Below, one piece after another: positions 1 through 9,949 of a stretch of DNA of 64,000 nt. A program made the translations under genes and the position numbers. Origin of the DNA: Phyllostachys edulis (taxonomy: Eukaryota; Streptophyta; Magnoliopsida; Poales; Poaceae); NCBI GenBank assembly GCA_036346405.1, contig CM070567.1, forward strand, positions 44,124,633-44,188,632, read 5' to 3'. A model generated the notes under the pieces. The model was not told the DNA's origin. It ran no database searches and worked only from the letters and a program-made list of their open reading frames with translations. How positions within the stretch are numbered: position 1 is the first letter of the stretch; each line of letters opens with the position of its first letter.

Positions 1-549
1 ATCCTCCCCCGTTTTGGCCCATTCAGAATCTATGTGAATGACAACGCAGTTGCTATTACTAGCAAACATTAATTGCAGGTTTCTTGCTTTGCTTCTGCCT
101 GCTTGTACTAAACTTGAGAGTTCAGAACATCCATGCTGCCTACAGGTCCATCCAAGATAATAAAAGGAACAAGGCAAAAAAAAAAAAACGCTTTTCCGAG
201 CACTTTACCAGGTTGTCCTTCTAGCTCTAGAGGAACTCTTCTAAAATCTGGAGTAGAATACACTTCACACCAACCTCCTTTCGCTGTCAGTTTTTCTTTC
301 CATGCCAGAGATTTTTTCTTCTAAATAGCAGAGACCATGGATCAGTTCCTTCTCTCTTCTATGTCTCTGTGACCACATTGGCATTCTTAAACCTTGATCT
401 AGGGCATTTGGAGAATATGATCAGAAAGATGAATGCTTGACTTTTGCGAGGTATGTTATGTTGTTGGAAATTGAACAAGACTTGTTGGGAGATCAAGCTG
501 CATTGCCAAGGTAGTTTGCTACCTCCATCCACACTGTGCCCTGTAGGTT

Positions 550-735
550 TACTTACATGTCAACACGCGCATTTTTACTGAAGCATTAAATCTGCAAGGC
601 TAGGTTACAATAAAAAATCCTTGAAGTGTTGTTATCCAAAATACTTGAAGTGTTGTTGTCCAAAACACTTCAGGTATTTACTTACATGTGAACACACATT
701 TTTAATGAAGCATTAAATCTGAAAGGCTAGGTTAC
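550..735 (+). repeat. Short direct repeat, about 60 bp, two copies
   Basis: A block at about 550-610 (TTTACTTACATG, then GAAGCATTAAATCTG and GGCTAGGTTACA) recurs at about 677-735 with few changes. The stretch between repeats a GAAGTGTTGTT-CCAAAA phrase. It looks like a local duplication and no function is evident. Confidence 0.7.
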
Positions 736-905
736 ACACATTTTTCACTAAGTCTGTAACTAGAGGTTTAGTTTTGTTTCCTCAGAGCCAACCAAAATTA
801 TTGAAAGAGCTGTAGCTGATATCGATGTATCCATTACACAAAATAATCATATTATGAAACCAGCCAGCAATCAAGATAGTTCCATACATCCAAACACTAT
901 ATAAG

Positions 906-2050
906 TTGTCCTACGGTCAAATGGTACTGCTCTCTGCCAATTGCTTAGTTTTTTAAAAAGAAATGTATTCAATTCTTAGGTTATGTATTTGGCCCATTGG
1001 TAGCAAGATTTTGGACAAACATGACTCTGTCCTTTATGTTTTTCAGAATTTAATATTGTAATTTCTAGCTGAGATACAAAAAAACAGTCTACCATTAAAT
1101 TTATGTCTCCAATTCAAATACTGTACTATTCGATTTGCTACGTATTAATTCTTACGCTAAGTATTGGGCCCATATGTATATATTTCTCGAAATAGCTCGA
1201 TCCTTTCTTGCTAAAACCCGAAAAAATGCATCTGATGTGAGTAGAGCTAAAGCAGCAGTAGTGTTTATATCAGTCGTTTATTTAGATCACAAATAACTTT
1301 CCTACTTTAGAAGATCTTATTATTATCTATCTCACCGAGAACCATGCTATGTGTGTATAGTATGCCTTCTCTTCTGAGATAAACAGGCACATATCCTTGA
1401 TTTATATAGATATTTAGAACAATACATGATTTTATTATCACCAAATACAGAGTTTAGTTACTTTGTAACATCAAAAGGTGACAATCAAAAAGCAAACTTA
1501 TGTCTTCTTTTAAACCATGTAGACAGATAGGGCAGCTATGCTACATGAGGTCCTCGATTATGTGGAGTTCCTGAGGCTTTAGGTAAAGCTGCAGTTCAAT
1601 GTGCTATTATCTATGAAGCATAAAGCATTGTTTGTGTCTGGTTTTCTTCAAGAAGTGCAGCACCATCAAATAAGCCAATTCAAACAGTGTGTCTCTGGCT
1701 TAGTTCTGTGTGAATAATTGCGGGATGCTTACGTGTTATTACCAACGAAGTTGTACTACGCTCAAATGGTACTGCTCTCTGCCAATTGCTTAGTTTTTGA
1801 AAATACATGTATTCCTGTAAATTCTTAGGCTGTGTATTTGGCCCATTAGTAGCAAAATTCCTGAAAAACATGACCCTGTCCTTTATATTTCTCTTAATTT
1901 GATATTGTAATTTGTAGCTGAGATGCAAACAACAATCTACCATTAAATTTATGTCTTCAGTTCAGACATTGTACTATTCAATTTGCTGTCTATTAATTCT
2001 TAGGCTATGTATTTGTCCAATTAGTAGTGAACTTTCTGAGAAACAGGAGC
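906..2050 (+). repeat. Dispersed direct repeat, about 240 bp, two copies plus a partial third
   Basis: The block at about 910-1150 (CAAATGGTACTGCTCTCTGCC through CTACCATTAAATTTATGTCT) recurs at about 1753-2003. The tail of the second copy runs into a third partial copy at about 1988-2047 that restarts at the TTCTTAGG-TATGTATTTG phrase. Divergence looks like tens of per cent. This is consistent with old segmental duplication of non-coding DNA, or with remains of an unidentified transposon. Confidence 0.75.
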
Positions 2051-2405
2051 TACATCATTGTCGTGCGTAGTTCTATAGATTAATTTTGTCTATACATAGC
2101 CTAAGAATTGTCAGCAAAAAATAGTTCATGGACAAAGATGTCACCTTCAAAGAGTGTTTGTGCTATATTTTGCGCTTAGTAGTACCATACTATTAAACAT
2201 AAGCTAGACAGTAGCATCTGCCTATTTGTTGTTTTCCCTACAAAACACAAATACAGTTGGTTCACCGTATTTAATTACGGAGTAACACATTTAATCTGTC
2301 ATTTTTTACTGATGCTGGAATGATGCTGGAATGTGCAGAGCATGCAAACAACTAATTCGGATTTGTTCTCCCAATTATCATGGATAATATTTCTTCGTTT
2401 ACGAT

Positions 2406-2657
2406 AACATATAAATAATTTAGTTCTAACCACAAATTTATCTTCTTTTATCTTCTGTTCAAAGGTTGCAGCTCTATATTCCAGATTCTAGCAACTCAGG
2501 CGGTTGGTATATCACCAGAAAGTCTTGTCCCAACATATAAATAATTTAGTTCTAACCACAAATTTATCTTCTTTTAACTTCTGTTCAAAGGTTGCAGCTC
2601 TATATTCCAGATTCTAGCAACTCAGGCGGTTGGTATATCACCAGAAAGTCTTGTCCC
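2406..2657 (+). repeat. Tandem repeat, 126-bp unit, two copies
   Basis: Unit 1 is 2406-2531 and unit 2 is 2532-2657. They are almost identical, both starting AACATATAAATAATTTAG and ending CCAGAAAGTCTTGTCCC. The near identity implies a recent duplication. Confidence 0.9.
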
Positions 2658-2745
2658 AAACATGATAACAATAATGTTTAGCTACCTCGTATATTACCAG
2701 AAAGTCTTGTCCCAAACATGATAACAATAATATTTAGCTACCTCT
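2641..2745 (+). repeat. Tandem repeat, 56-bp unit, two copies
   Basis: The phrase CCAGAAAGTCTTGTCCCAAA, followed by CATGATAACAATAAT, starts at 2641 and again at 2697. It overlaps the end of the 126-bp repeat, so two duplication events have stacked on each other. Confidence 0.85.
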
Positions 2746-4392
2746 CCTCATGTATCATCCAGTTTTATGAATATCTCTTTAAAGAATGCACCGTGTTCTC
2801 TATTTATGATACGATTACAATAGAGAATGTTTTTAGTGGATTACCTAATAGTCCTATTGCCTTCTTTGCGTATGATGAAGCTTTGTGCATCCTACAGGCT
2901 CAAAGGAATTGATTCATGTACTCCAAACATGGAAAGAGTAACGAGCTTAAGCCCCCAACTTGATCTTGCATATAGCTTATGGATTTTTTTCCCAGCTATG
3001 ATTCCAGAGGTCACTTAGCCAAATTTGTTGTAACTTCCACGTTGTATTATATTCTTCTGCTGCCATTAGGCTTTTCAAAGTATTAGACTATGAAGTGTCA
3101 GCGGATCGCTCCGCTCCGCATCGACAGTTCATACTTTGTGTTGGATTTCAGGGGCGCAGCGTAGTGCGCCAATTCTACCTAGTTTCATTTAACCTCATAG
3201 CCAAGAGCAAGCCCCACAAAGCTCCCCAAGACTCACAAGCCACACAACAGCCACAACATCTCACACATTTCCTCTCCCAGCTAAAGGCAACCAAGGACAA
3301 AGACAAAAACCCAAGAACAAGCTCCCAGTTCATCCCACAACCAAGCACCAACAACCAAGCCAAAGCAAAGGCCAATAGTAGAGCGCTAGTGAGAACAAGC
3401 CAAGCCAAGCACCCCCACGCCTCTACCAACCAAAGCATCTAGAGAGAGAGTGACAAAGGAGGAGGAGAACAGAGGTGAAGAGGAAGACCAAAGGGAGCAG
3501 GAATGGCGTCCTTGACGACTTCGAAAAGACAAGGACCACCTGGACCAGCGCAAAGCCGATAAGGACCAAGGGACAAGGGAGCACCAACACCACGACCAAC
3601 GACCATCACTACTGGCCATTCCCAAACCAACCAAGACACCAAGGTATCCACCACCTTTCCCCACCCACCATTGTTTTGGCCATAGCCGAATCAACCAGAG
3701 GAATCAACCCATTCCAACAGAACACTAACAGTAGCCCTGAGTTTTCATCATGGAGGATAGGGGAGGGATAGACAGGAGGGAAGGCGTAGGCGCGAGGCGG
3801 CCGCAGGCCGGGCCGAGCACACAGAGGGAGCCCAACTGAGCGACGACGCTAGCCACTAGGTCGCACCGTGGGCCAGAGGGAGGGTGAGGTGGCGTCGGGC
3901 TGGAAGCGAGCCAGGGGAGGCGCGCCATAGGCCGAGCCATGGGTGACCACTATGGCCGAGCCTAGGCCAAGGCGCGCACGCAGGAGCACAGGCGCGGGAA
4001 TGGCGACCAGAGGCCATGCCGAGCTGAGGGAGGAGGCGCCATGGGCCGAACCGGAGCGAGAAGAGGCGGCGAGTGGAGAAAATTTTTCAGCCAAAGCAAG
4101 AAGTAGAGAGAGAAATAAAGAAAGGAATGGTGAAAGATAGGGGGAAGAAGGAGCTCTATATGTGTTTCGGCCAAACCGAATGAAGGAAATGGGAAGGAGA
4201 GAGAAAGAGGTAAATAAAGAATAGAGAAAGGAAAGAAAGATGGGGCCAGGAAATTTTGGCCATTAAAGTAATGGAGGAGAGAGAAACTAGAGAAAAGAAA
4301 ATTGCGAAATGAGAAGAAAATAAAAAGAAAGGAAAAAATATATAATTTTTATAAAAATAAAAATAGAGAGAGAGGACGCGTATGTAGCATAC

Positions 4393-4650
4393 TTGCGATT
4401 TTCAGGCAAATCGCTAGAAGAATAGATTTTTAAACCATGTTAGAATATTAAGCAGTAGACCAAAAATTAAAAGAGGGGAAATAAGGTAAAATAAATCTAA
4501 TAAAATCGTCACTGCGTTAGAGAAATAAATTGACGTGTTACCAGCGAGTTTCAGGCGAATCACCAGAAAAATGTATTTATAAACTTCGTACAGATAAATA
4601 ACAGTAGTCAGACCAGTAGAAAAAAATAAAAACAGGAAAAAAACGTAAAA
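4393..4650 (+). repeat. Degenerate duplicated segment inside LTR-E
   Basis: GCGATTTTCAGGCAAATCGC at about 4396 and GCGAGTTTCAGGCGAATCAC at about 4541 begin two diverged copies of roughly 110-145 bp. Both continue with an AGCAGTAGACCA-like and then an A-rich stretch. Confidence 0.5.
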
Positions 4651-5176
4651 GTAATCCAAGACGTTATAAATTAATTAATCATTGGTAGAAACTAATTGAT
4701 TAGACAAATAATATGTTGCATTAGAAATAATTTAATCACGTTAGAATAAACTAAAATAAACTACCAAGAGTCTATTTAGAAAGATAAGTAAATTCGTACA
4801 CACTTAAATAAAACTCGTTAGGCATGTTTGCATGAGTAAAATTGAATAGGTCTAGTTGTATGCGAGTACGTATAGTATTTTATTTTTGTGCAATAAAACG
4901 CGAGTATCGGCAACCTCGATCCTAGAGTCGTCAGACTAGAACAACCGCAGTTGGGGAGTGCTAACTTTACAGGGGATCCGAAATATATTGTTAAATTAAA
5001 ATCTACTCACAAAGAAAACCCACTGATTAATGTACGCCTATTAGCACCAAAAAGCAACTGAGTATTTATTTACGTATTATTAACATTTGCCATATAAATT
5101 GCAGAAAAAGAATCGACACAGGCAGGAGTATCTGATTTCGATTGCGTTGATGACGATCTTTTCTATAATTACGAAG

Positions 5177-6166
5177 GCAGGCTTATCTCTTCAACAATAA
5201 ATATAGTTATATTAAAAGCAAATTTATTTTGTTGTATCATATAGGTACAATCATCAAAATTATGTTTCAAAATCAAATCGTATAAAAGAAGAAGAAAGAG
5301 AAAAGAGATAAGGAAATGAGAAAGAGGCTGTACAACAAGGGAAGAACCGCGTTGCACTGCCAAAGAATTATTAGGAGGGTAAAGGAGGCTTGGAGCAAGG
5401 AAAAAGAGATGAGAAAAAGTTGATGATGATGATGAGGCAAGAGGTGGGACCCTTTACATATAGATAATATATAAGGACTTAAAAAACTCTTACTCGGATG
5501 TGAGGCCGTTTTTAAGTGCTAACCATTTTTTCAGTTTGGTAGGCAGAAAATACTATCTTGTTACGTAATTATGCTCTCCACATCGGGTAAGTAATATGTG
5601 TGAGTGTGATGGAGAAACCTAGAATTGGTAGGAGAAGTCCGGAAGTGGAGGATCCAAGACGCTATAGCGCTAAGGTGGAGTGTTGGGTACGGGATAGAAG
5701 CCGCCCAAACCAACATTTATAGGAACTCGGTGGGTGACGAGGTCAGTACCGATGGAAAGTAATGGGTGGAGATATTAATCACGTAACCTAGAAAACGTTC
5801 TTTATTTTGATCTCAAAACCTGCATCAAAGGAAATGCAGGGGACGTAGTTCAAAGAGAGTTCATAGTAGCTATGGGTAAAGTGGTACAAAGCCTGCGTAG
5901 TGCTAAATAAAATCATGAATTTATGTCTGTCTCCTGGATTGGAGTCTACGAGAACCACTGGGGGTCTACCTTCTCTCCGAGTGACAAGTAGTCTTTTTAG
6001 TATTAAAATCTGTCACTTAAAGTTTTGATGAGTTATTTATTTTTAGAAAAAGATATGATCTAGAAAATATGATAACGAACAGAGATGAGTCATTCAGTTC
6101 ATTTTTTTCTATTAATGATTGCTGAGTACATTAGTACTCAACCTTGCTATTATTCTCCTTTGTTAG
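5177..6166 (+). other. Predicted leader intron of LTR-E (GC-AG type)
   Basis: The donor would be GAAG|GCAGGC and the acceptor TTTGTTAG|ATTC. The position matches the better preserved AAG|GCAAGT donors of the Chr1, Chr2 and LTR-S leaders. A hairpin at 6124-6139 ends 27 nt before the acceptor AG. Joining the sides keeps one acidic frame open into the stop at 6298-6300. No transcript evidence is available here. Confidence 0.4.
6124..6139 (+). promoter_or_regulatory. Conserved leader hairpin (LTR-E copy)
   Basis: GAGTAC, four-nt loop ATTA, GTACTC. It is followed by AACCTTGCT, matching the CTTGCT that follows the hairpin in Chr1 and Chr2. It ends 27 nt before the predicted acceptor. Confidence 0.6.
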
Positions 6167-6300
6167 ATTCTAGTCCGGCCTGGAACTATTCTTGGTGGGA
6201 CGAAGGACACGTAGGTGCCAATGCGACTGCAGGAGATAAGGGCGCTTACTATGAGGAACAGGGTGAGGTGGACTCCCTATTCGATGCGTGGGACGAGTAG
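6167..6300 (+). other. Acidic reading frame at the 3' side of LTR-E (possible second exon of a leader ORF)
   Basis: From the predicted splice acceptor the frame runs about 44 codons to a TAG at 6298. It is rich in Asp, Glu and Trp (motifs NYSWWDEGH, YYEEQGEVD and LFDAWDE). An ATG-initiated version starts at 6085 but would include the hairpin. The equivalent place in Chr1, Chr2 and LTR-S also carries short acidic frames ending shortly after the acceptor. A peptide function is hypothetical, and I see no in-frame ATG in the exon upstream. Confidence 0.35.
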
Positions 6301-6554
6301 AAGACCAACAGAGCATGGCAGGTAAGCAAGGGGACTTAGTTCCCTTTTGTTGTTGTAATTTACTACTTATAATAAAGAACCATAGTCTTGCCTGGCTAAC
6401 TGGAATAAAGAGTACAATTTATATCTTATAGTTCTGTCGTATTGACTTTGGTAAAACTTACTATTCGTCAGAGCGGTATCCTACTGGGCAGATAAATAGT
6501 AATCTGTATGTCTAAATATGAGTACCCTCTAGGGTAATGACGCGGGGCGCCACA

Positions 6555-6714
6555 CCAACTGCAATCAGGACACACTAGGGCAAGCATTACAGGTTCACAT
6601 AAAGCACATGAGATCTGAAAACACTAGAGAGGAACATAGCAGGAACTGCATTATCCTTTTTAGCAACTACAACTAGTAGGATGCTTCACTGGAAATTGAT
6701 AAGAGTTGCACCTT
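6555..6714. other. Spacer between LTR-E and the calmodulin relic
   Basis: No gene is seen. On the minus strand this would be the 3' untranslated side of the calmodulin relic. Confidence 0.4.
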
Positions 6715-7082
6715 AACTAATATGCAATGCACAAACTCCTATTAGTTGATCTGACCATCACCATCGACATCAGCCTCACGGATCATCTCGTCAACCTCCT
6801 CATCAGTTAGCTTCTTACCAAGATTTGCCATGACATGGCAGAGCTCAGCTGCATATATGAAGCCATTTTAGTCCTTGTCAAACACCCGGAAGGCCTCCTT
6901 GAGCTCTTCCGCTGAGTCAGTGCCCTTCATCTTGCGAGCCATCAGATTGAGAAACTATGGAAAATCGATGGTGTCGTTGCCATCTGCATTGACCTGATTG
7001 ATCATGTCTTGCAGCTCAGCCACTGTTGGGTTCTACCCCAGCGAATGCAGGACAGTTCCCAGCTCCTTCGTGGTGATGAAAG
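6715..7082 (-). pseudogene. Calmodulin pseudogene, exon 2 relic
   Basis: Read on the minus strand from 7082, the sequence encodes a calmodulin-like protein from the ITTKELGT segment of EF-hand 1 to the last EF-hand. Recognisable motifs are FITTKELGTVLHSLG, ADGNDTIDFP, NLMARKMK, EELKEAFRVFDKD, AAELCHVM, KLTDEEVDEMIREADVDGDG and QIN. Calmodulin is a four-EF-hand calcium sensor of about 149 residues; this relic covers roughly residues 27-145. At least three internal stop codons break it (after SLG, in DFP-FLN and in FDKD-NGF), and two more follow QIN. It begins exactly after a splice-acceptor-like TTGTATAG, which is where plant calmodulin genes have their intron in loop 1, so it comes from genomic DNA rather than a processed mRNA. 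Exon 1 is absent. Confidence in family is high; it is non-functional. Confidence 0.9.
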
Positions 7083-7721
7083 CTATACAAGATACACGCA
7101 ACCAATGAGATGTGGAAAAGGAAAACCTCCGGGAAGAAAAGAAAACAAGTTTACGTTTCTCTAAAAAAAATCAGATTTTGTGAACACACTAATTTCTACT
7201 TACCATTCTTGGTGGTTTTAATAGCAAACAAAACATATTATCATTTATTTCTAAAGGAGCAACCATGAGAGTACTACAGAATCATGGTACACCAAGCACA
7301 AGGCACACTTGTTAAAAATGCCTAATCTCAAAATTGGTGGGAAGCGAACAAAAAGAGCACCTAGAATACAGCCTAGCTCCTTTAGATTTTTGCAACAGTA
7401 CTAACCATAAACTTATTGTGCAAGATTTTTACCAAGCAAGAGTCTTAAATCATTTTAGGCACTTAAAGAATAGTAAGCTTTGCTTTCAACAAGCTCCAGT
7501 GCATGTTATTTTTGGCTTGTGGCACATGGATCTCGAGCTTTTAACATCAAGATAGCAGCACTTCCGAGTTGCCAAGTCCTTGTATATTTGGCCATGACAG
7601 CAAATTACTAGTGATTGCAATCTGCAAAGTCTTTACAAATCTTTCAAGACCACGAATGAGGACTTCCCAAGCATACTCCCCAACTCTTAAAGAAAGCTAA
7701 CTGAGTTGTGTGTCCACTTAC
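7083..7721. other. Non-coding stretch between calmodulin and ERV1 relics
   Basis: No coding similarity is visible. The 7083 side looks like the 3' end of the calmodulin intron on the minus strand, and the 7721 side like the start of an ERV1 intron. The junction between the two gene sources must lie inside, but I cannot place it. Confidence 0.5.
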
Positions 7722-7769
7722 CAGCTCTTTTGCATCACGTTTTTGCTGCCTGGTTGGTTCATCAGGAAA
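7722..7769 (-). pseudogene. ERV1-type sulfhydryl oxidase relic, exon 2
   Basis: On the minus strand a 48-bp segment encodes FPDEPTRQQKRDAKEL. It is preceded by a clean acceptor (TTGTGTTTCAG) and followed by a canonical donor (GTAAGT). The peptide matches the part of plant ERV1/ALR FAD-linked sulfhydryl oxidase just after the GRATW-LLHT helix. ERV1 reoxidises Mia40 in the mitochondrial intermembrane space. The next exon, which should carry the redox CxxC, is not present downstream. Confidence 0.8.
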
Positions 7770-8017
7770 CTGAAACACAATTCACAAATACAACAGGAAT
7801 TAAATCTGATAGCCAATGGGATCCAAAAAATTTCATACTCTAGACAAATGTGCCCTATCCGCTAGTGAAAATAATGAATCTACGCAAATGCATCATGATT
7901 CATAGTTGTGCTCCGCATTGACAATGATGATTTATGTACTACAACTTGTAGTGTAAGGCAAATGCTGAAGTTATGTGTGGTTTGTTATGCTACTCACAGA
8001 GGCAAAAGATCGAGCAC

Positions 8018-8130
8018 CTGCGCTGAGATAGTGTGGAGTAGCATCCACGTAGCACGGCCGACCTCCTCCTTCGTCAAGAGCGCCGCCTTCGCATCCTTCT
8101 CCTGCACATTCACTTGAGCACTTCACAACT
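8018..8130 (-). pseudogene. ERV1-type sulfhydryl oxidase relic, exon 1 fragment
   Basis: Minus-strand translation contains LTKEEVGRATWMLLHTISAQ, the start of the ERV1/ALR domain (the Trp and His of the FAD-binding helix are kept). The exon ends at CAG|GTGCTC, in phase with exon 2 at 7769. Upstream the frame meets a TGA about ten codons before LTKEE, and no start codon is available, so the transit and linker region is missing. With exon 2 it forms a two-exon piece of a five-or-so-exon gene. The GC-rich DNA at 8190-8340 may be the rest of the original 5' region. Confidence 0.8.
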
Positions 8131-9033
8131 CACCTCTTGCTCGAGCCAAACGGAAAGGAATAAGGGTGCGAGAAAGGAGAGAACTTGCCTTCACGACCTC
8201 TGACGGCGGGGGCGGGGGTGGGGGTAGAGACAGGGAGAGGGAGAGGAGGGGGCGGGGCGGAGGCAGTGGCCCCTGGACGTGTCGTCGCCCCAGCACACGC
8301 CGTCGCCAAAAGGCAGAGGGGAATCGAGAACAGACGCGAGAGGAACGAAGGCGTACGTGAGACTGAGGACGCTCGGGACTAGGATGGGATGAGACGTTAA
8401 GGGGTGTATGAGTGGCAAATTACGGGTAAATAAGTGTAACTTCTAAAGGCAAACATGTTTCATGCGGGTTAGCTTCCTATGAGAATGCACGGAAAGTTTG
8501 CTCCTTATTGCTAGTTCATCTTCGAGATAGCTCCTCGCATCGACAAGGCTGAGCTTAGTTTTCTGGCGCCTAATAATTGATGATCACCTCTTGGTATTAC
8601 TAGATTCATCGTAAGAATTTCGTCGTATATGTACGTATATGTACACATGGCTCCCTCGAAGAATCGAAGCTGACATAGAGAACGAAGCGAGAAATATCTG
8701 ATTTGTTCTTTTGGTATTCGTCCAAAAGCAGAGGATTCGAATCTGGACCGTCTCTTCTGCGTCGAACACGTAGTGCCCACAGAATTAATGCGCGGCACCA
8801 ATTACAGGTTTCCAGTACGTTTTGGCCTTTGGGGGTGCACGACTGGGTTGACCTTATTCTGAGGCCACCATTTTTTGGACATATGTTGATTCAGAAGGAT
8901 GATTAAAGGAATTGATATGTAAGCTCTTATCTTAATCCCTCCCGATCAAAAAAATTAACACTAATCCAGAGGTTTAGGCCCGCTAGGGCCCTCTTTCTTT
9001 TTTAAAAAAAACTACCTAAGCATTCGTACTACA
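8131..9033. other. Non-coding DNA with a GC-rich island
   Basis: 8190-8350 is strongly GC-rich and purine-biased (GGGGGCGGGG-like runs), as at a grass gene 5' end. It lies directly upstream of the ERV1 relic on the minus strand. The rest is unremarkable and I assign no gene. Confidence 0.45.
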
Positions 9034-9035
9034 TA

Positions 9036-9115
9036 CTACTTCCGTATGTTTAAGCTTGACGTCTGGTAACTTATTAGAGAGCTAGCCAGCGTCATTCTTT
9101 AAAATACGGAGGGAG
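9036..9115. mobile_element. Stowaway-type MITE, 80 bp, degraded
   Basis: Left end CTACTTCCGTATGTTTAAGC; right end reads CTCCCTCCGTATTTTAAAG on the opposite strand. It is flanked by TA on both sides (9034-9035 and 9116-9117), as expected for Tc1/mariner-derived Stowaway elements with the CTCCCTCCGT terminus. It is too short to encode anything. Confidence 0.8.
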
Positions 9116-9273
9116 TATCAATTATTGCACTCTCGATCAATCGTACACTACCATCTTGTACCTGCCGTCTACCGTTCCGGAACTGTGCGGTTGTAAATCA
9201 GTGCTCGAGATCAAGATGGTTAGTTAAAAAGTTGGGAGATTAATTATTCTCAGTTACCAAAAATGGAAACTAC

Positions 9274-9530
9274 TATTAAGAAACCGGACTCAGGCCTCGC
9301 AGGTCTGATCCATGATGGGCTTCTCATCTATCCAGTAGTCTATCTAAAAAGGGTCTCAACCATTGTATTACAGTTTTATAGAAGAGCAATAAAGAGCAGC
9401 CAAAAGTCTCCTCTATCTCTGTGTTCAATCTACTATTCTGTTCTTATGCGTTTGCATTGTTCTAAGCGATTCTACGCTTATCTACGAGGTAATCGATCGG
9501 ACTGGACTCACCAGCGACGGTTTCTCAATA
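9274..9530 (+). repeat. Cop1 5' LTR
   Basis: Matches 36642-36900 along its length, including GGCCTCGCAGGTCTG, AGAGCAATAAAGAG and the ACGAGGTAATCGATCGGACT block. The first and last dinucleotides have decayed (TA...TA instead of TG...CA). The TATA element is lost (CTATCTAAAAAGGG here; CTATAAAAAGGC in the 3' copy). Confidence 0.9.
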
Positions 9531-9545
9531 CGTTATCAGCACGAC
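9531..9545 (+). promoter_or_regulatory. Cop1 putative primer-binding site region
   Basis: CGTTATCAGCACG directly follows the 5' LTR. The same TTATCAGCAC follows the 5' LTR of Cop2 at 39514. Position and conservation suggest the reverse-transcription primer site; I cannot assign the tRNA. Confidence 0.55.
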
Positions 9546-9668
9546 TACACTCTTCGACCTGCACAGATTGAAAAGGTAATCATCGAGAACGACGCTCGTA
9601 GATAGAATCGTTTATCTAAATAGCTTTCAATTCCACAATTATTGCTTTCTAGATTGTTTTCTCCTACA

Positions 9669-9868
9669 GTGCAAACCTGTTCTAACCTACGGTGAGCCGA
9701 CTTGAAGTCGCTGGCCAAGCCGATCAGTAGTTGCTCGAAAAGAATAGATGATGATTGCACTATAGATTGCAAATCTGTTCTCACCTACCGCGAGCCGACT
9801 TGAAGTCCCCGTCCAAGCCGATCGGTGGTTGCATAAAAAGAATAGATAATGATTGCACAATTATTACA
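9669..9868 (+). repeat. Tandem duplication, about 100 bp, in the Cop1 leader
   Basis: Both units run from GCAAACCTGTTCT/GCAAATCTGTTCT through GAGCCGACTTGAAGTC and CCAAGCCGATC to AAAAGAATAGAT-ATGATTGCAC. The copies differ at a few sites. Confidence 0.85.
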
Positions 9869-9949
9869 TGAATAGTAATTCGATGAACATTACACGAAAT
9901 TTTTATGTTCTGTTTTGCATGTAGCAAATCCATGAACAGATAATTTGCA

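Larger units (their letters stand above)
1..3095. other. AT-rich non-coding flank without recognisable gene
   Basis: No open reading frame here resembles a known protein family. The longest frames (about 60-115 codons) lack domain motifs and look like chance frames. The segment holds several local duplications, listed separately. A diverged intron of a larger gene outside the window is possible but I see no exon to support it. Confidence 0.6.
3096..6554 (+). mobile_element. LTR-E: chromovirus-type solo LTR or LTR fragment
   Basis: The region has the layout of the other long LTRs here: a purine- and GC-rich segment (3400-4130), an AT-rich segment (4300-5100), a leader intron, a short hairpin at 6124-6139, an acidic reading frame (6167-6300) and AATAAA polyadenylation-type signals near 6372 and 6405. 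The 3' end is placed at the CA of GGCGCCACA (6554). The 5' end at TGTCAGCGG (3096) is a guess, because I could not find a matching target duplication. No gag or pol is attached. It belongs to the same broad group as the Chr1 and Chr2 LTRs but to a separate family. Confidence 0.55.

Noticed and set aside
2718..3018. Short frames with a hydrophobic start as a small gene
   Set aside because: No family similarity, and they lie directly beside tandem duplications.
3095..4174. Frames of 65-118 codons with Gln/Lys/Thr-rich sequence
   Set aside because: Low-complexity purine-rich leader of LTR-E; no domain and frames on both strands.
3091..6560. Target duplication for LTR-E
   Set aside because: TGAAG on the left and CCAAC on the right do not match. 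Alternative ends, such as CATTACA at 6591, gave no match either.
6520..6600. Helitron 3' end (CTAG with upstream hairpin) next to the calmodulin relic
   Set aside because: CTAG occurs at 6530 and 6576, but no stable hairpin sits about 10 nt from either, and no TC start is identifiable at the other side.
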